DNA from: an uncultured Clostridia bacterium
GTDB taxonomy: Bacteria; Bacillota; Clostridia; Lachnospirales; Lachnospiraceae
Length of the DNA stretch: 5,049 nt
Direction of reading: 5' to 3'
Assembly: GCA_946186175.1 (NCBI GenBank)
Contig: CAMHMG010000218.1
Location: forward strand, 1 to 5,049
Part shown: positions 5,004 through 5,049 of the stretch, in pieces
How positions within the stretch are numbered: the first letter of the stretch is position 1
Layout: every line of letters begins with the position of its first letter
Program-made: the position numbers and the translations under genes
Notes under the pieces: model-generated
Seen by the model: only the letters and a program-made list of their open reading frames with translations
Told to the model about the DNA's origin: nothing
The model's database searches: none

Positions 5004-5049
5004 GTTTACAAGGAACTACACGCAGACCGTGAAACGGGCTGCTGACAAC
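5004..5049. other. Unassigned sequence beyond the IS110 truncation point
   Basis: These 46 bases do not continue the transposase in any frame. The plus strand is open throughout (GQFTRNYTQTVKRAADN at the edge of the window), which could be part of a gene or a second mobile element, but it is too short to identify. Confidence 0.4.

Overview
The window looks like low-GC Firmicute chromosome, most likely a gut-type Clostridia (Lachnospiraceae-like) genome. The evidence is AT-rich genes with strong AGGAGG ribosome binding sites, an IS110-family transposase with the wording I associate with clostridial copies, and an AbiEii-type toxin gene. This is judged from sequence character, not from a database match.

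Layout. Positions 3-737 (+) hold the C-terminal 244 codons of an AbiEii/AbiGii-type nucleotidyltransferase toxin, clearly GC-richer than what follows. A strong terminator at 739-778, which works for the minus strand only, separates it from a convergent minus-strand block. Read in the direction of transcription (right to left), that block contains: a 5'-truncated IS110-family transposase (4092-5000) with a long structured noncoding 3' flank (about 3733-4091); a frameshifted remnant of a small protein gene (3355-3670); a 60-codon tail of an ABC transporter ATPase (3188-3370); an intact 196-aa gene of unknown function (2398-2988); a two-stop remnant (2119-2334); a terminator (2031-2069); an intact 195-aa gene of unknown function (1363-1950); and a frameshifted 127-codon gene rich in Lys and Glu (814-1198).

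The minus-strand small genes look like one theme. Most begin M-x-I-(S/N/T) and have a Ser/Thr/Gly/Asn-rich head without a signal peptide. Two of them end in the same short tail, FDxKA. Two intact genes are preceded by the same promoter module: a TTCTGCAA box, exactly 6 bases, then a TTGATG -35 hexamer. Upstream of 2398-2988 the box is present twice with a 20-bp period. This suggests co-regulated, possibly paralogous accessory proteins in a decaying array. At least three of the five are broken, so the locus reads as an accessory region eroding under IS activity rather than a complete operon.

The most interesting items are the shared promoter box, the shared FDxKA C-terminus, and the structured noncoding flank of the IS110 remnant, which is a possible bridge-RNA locus.
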